A DNA stretch of 51,206 bases from Oscillospiraceae bacterium. GTDB lineage: Bacteria > Bacillota > Clostridia > Oscillospirales > WRJC01. This document shows positions 50,000 to 51,206 of the stretch, in pieces; the stretch's first letter is position 1, and the number at the start of each line of letters is the position of its first letter. Under the pieces are notes generated by a model. It saw only the letters and a list, made by a program, of their open reading frames with translations, ran no database searches and was not told where the DNA came from. The DNA is taken from contig WRMA01000004.1 in assembly GCA_009777355.1 (NCBI GenBank), positions 1 to 51,206 on the forward strand, read 5' to 3'. The position numbers and the translations under genes were made by a program.

Positions 50000-51206
50000 G
50001 TTTTGCGTTTACCTCCTGTTTTTTATTATCGACATAAGATAATATAAAATCAAATTCATCGCGGTATTTAAAGTGAACTATAACTTTATCATAATCCGCC
50101 ACTTCAATCCGTTCAATTAGTGCAGAAACCATCTGAGCTGATAAATGCTGCTCGTTTTCAAATTTTCTAAATTCGGCGATACATTTACTTTCGCCTGACA
50201 GCATAGAATCCTGCTGTATCTTATTTGATTCTAACAAATCAAGGTCATCCTGCAAAGCGATTCTCTCATCCTCATATTCGGCTTTCATGCTTATATAATC
50301 CTGTTCGTTTATAACTCCGTCAACATAATCTTCCCGCAAAGAACTCCTGAAACGCTGATTCTGCTGTAGCTTCCGGTTTATTTCATCAATCTTTTTATCA
50401 AGCGTATCGGCTTTTCTTATATAGTTTTGTTCTTTTTTAATATCCCGCATGATTCGGCTTATATCAACGGCAAGGCTGATTTGTTTACTGATATAAGAAT
50501 ATAACGCCGCTTTCAGTTCATCTTCTTTTATAACTTTTTTCGTGCAGCCGTTTCTATCGACTTGCGAGTATACATTGCATACAAATTTAGAATAAACGCT
50601 TCCGTCAGCCCGGTAGTGATACCGGCATTGCATAGCAGATTTACAGTCGGCGCAAAAAATCAGACCTTTAAATATGCTTTCATATCTTTGGATATTTTCA
50701 TTGATTACAATGTCTTTTTTTCGATGTGAGCGAATTTCCTGCGCTTTGTTAAAAACTTCTTTTTCGACAATAGCAGTATGTGTATTTTCGCTGATAATCC
50801 ATTCGTCACGGAGTTTTTTTATTTTACCGCCGCCGTTAAGAAAATTTGATTTTTCCTTTCCCTGCGCTAAAACTCCTGTATATGCGGGATTAGTCGTTAT
50901 ACGCATAATCGTTGTTTTGTACCAAAATTTAGTGTTCTCATGCCTTTTAGATTTTGCCAGACCTTTATCAAATAAATAGCGGCTCGGCGGCGTAATTTTT
51001 AGCTCGCTTAATTTCTTCGCGATTTCCGTATCGCTGCGACCCTCTGCTACCCATTCAAATATCTTTTTTACAATCGGCGCGGTTTCCTCGTCAACCACGA
51101 GAGCGTTCCCGACTTTTATATAACCGTAGGGAGCGAAAGTTCCGCAAAACTCTCCGCGTTTTTGCTTTTGCTTATAGCCGGACTGCGATTTTTTAGATAC
51201 ATCGCG
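49992..51206 (-). CDS. Second large serine recombinase, truncated by window end
   Basis: Open frame continues from GTG 51098 to 51206 (RDVSKKSQSGYKQKQKRGEFCGTFAPYGYIKVGNALVVDEETAPIV); zinc ribbon ICADCKSAMQCRYHYRADGSVYSKFVC; 8-bp overlap with downstream recombinase. Confidence 0.92.
   Translation of the reverse strand, partial: RDVSKKSQSGYKQKQKRGEFCGTFAPYGYIKVGNALVVDEETAPIVKKIFEWVAEGRSDTEIAKKLSELKITPPSRYLFDKGLAKSKRHENTKFWYKTTIMRITTNPAYTGVLAQGKEKSNFLNGGGKIKKLRDEWIISENTHTAIVEKEVFNKAQEIRSHRKKDIVINENIQRYESIFKGLIFCADCKSAMQCRYHYRADGSVYSKFVCNVYSQVDRNGCTKKVIKEDELKAALYSYISKQISLAVDISRIMRDIKKEQNYIRKADTLDKKIDEINRKLQQNQRFRSSLREDYVDGVINEQDYISMKAEYEDERIALQDDLDLLESNKIQQDSMLSGESKCIAEFRKFENEQHLSAQMVSALIERIEVADYDKVIVHFKYRDEFDFILSYVDNKKQEVNAKHE

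Larger units (their letters stand above)
48371..51206 (-). mobile_element. Left end of a serine-recombinase mobile/intervening element inserted in spoIVA; continues beyond the window
   Basis: Homology to spoIVA stops at about 48358; recombinase stop codon lies 31 nt beyond the TTG at 48370; two recombinases oriented toward the junction. Confidence 0.8.

Overview
Chromosomal window from an endospore-forming Firmicute (clostridial type, judged by gene content: spoVS, spoIVA, ylmC/ymxH, whiA, rapZ, walRK). Most of it is ordinary core genome: obgE, ligA, murB-rapZ-whiA, an RluA-family gene, walR-walK-yycH-yycI-like, murA, a guaA ATP-PPase, rny-ymdB-spoVS, an ECF-like sigma/anti-sigma pair, rbfA-nrnA-truB. 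It also carries a signalling trio (hybrid kinase, REC protein, MCP), carbohydrate genes (GH9, GH38, a CBM6-like surface protein), a LysM/SpoIID-like protein, a small GNAT/RelE-like accessory block, and a two-gene TerB-N/C + BrxD-like (DUF2791) ATPase operon. The most striking signal is at the right end. The spoIVA ORF is intact from its P-loop to its canonical C-terminus, but its first ~20 codons, start codon and RBS are missing. They are replaced by two overlapping serine recombinase genes that run off the window. This matches the arrangement of skin-like intervening elements that split sporulation genes, here apparently in spoIVA. Secondary signals are palindromic dispersed repeat families with covarying hairpins, a WhiA lacking its first LAGLIDADG half, a deacetylase-fold pseudoenzyme beside walRK, and a sigma factor without a canonical start codon. 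All assignments come from reading the sequence and from family knowledge; no database search was run.
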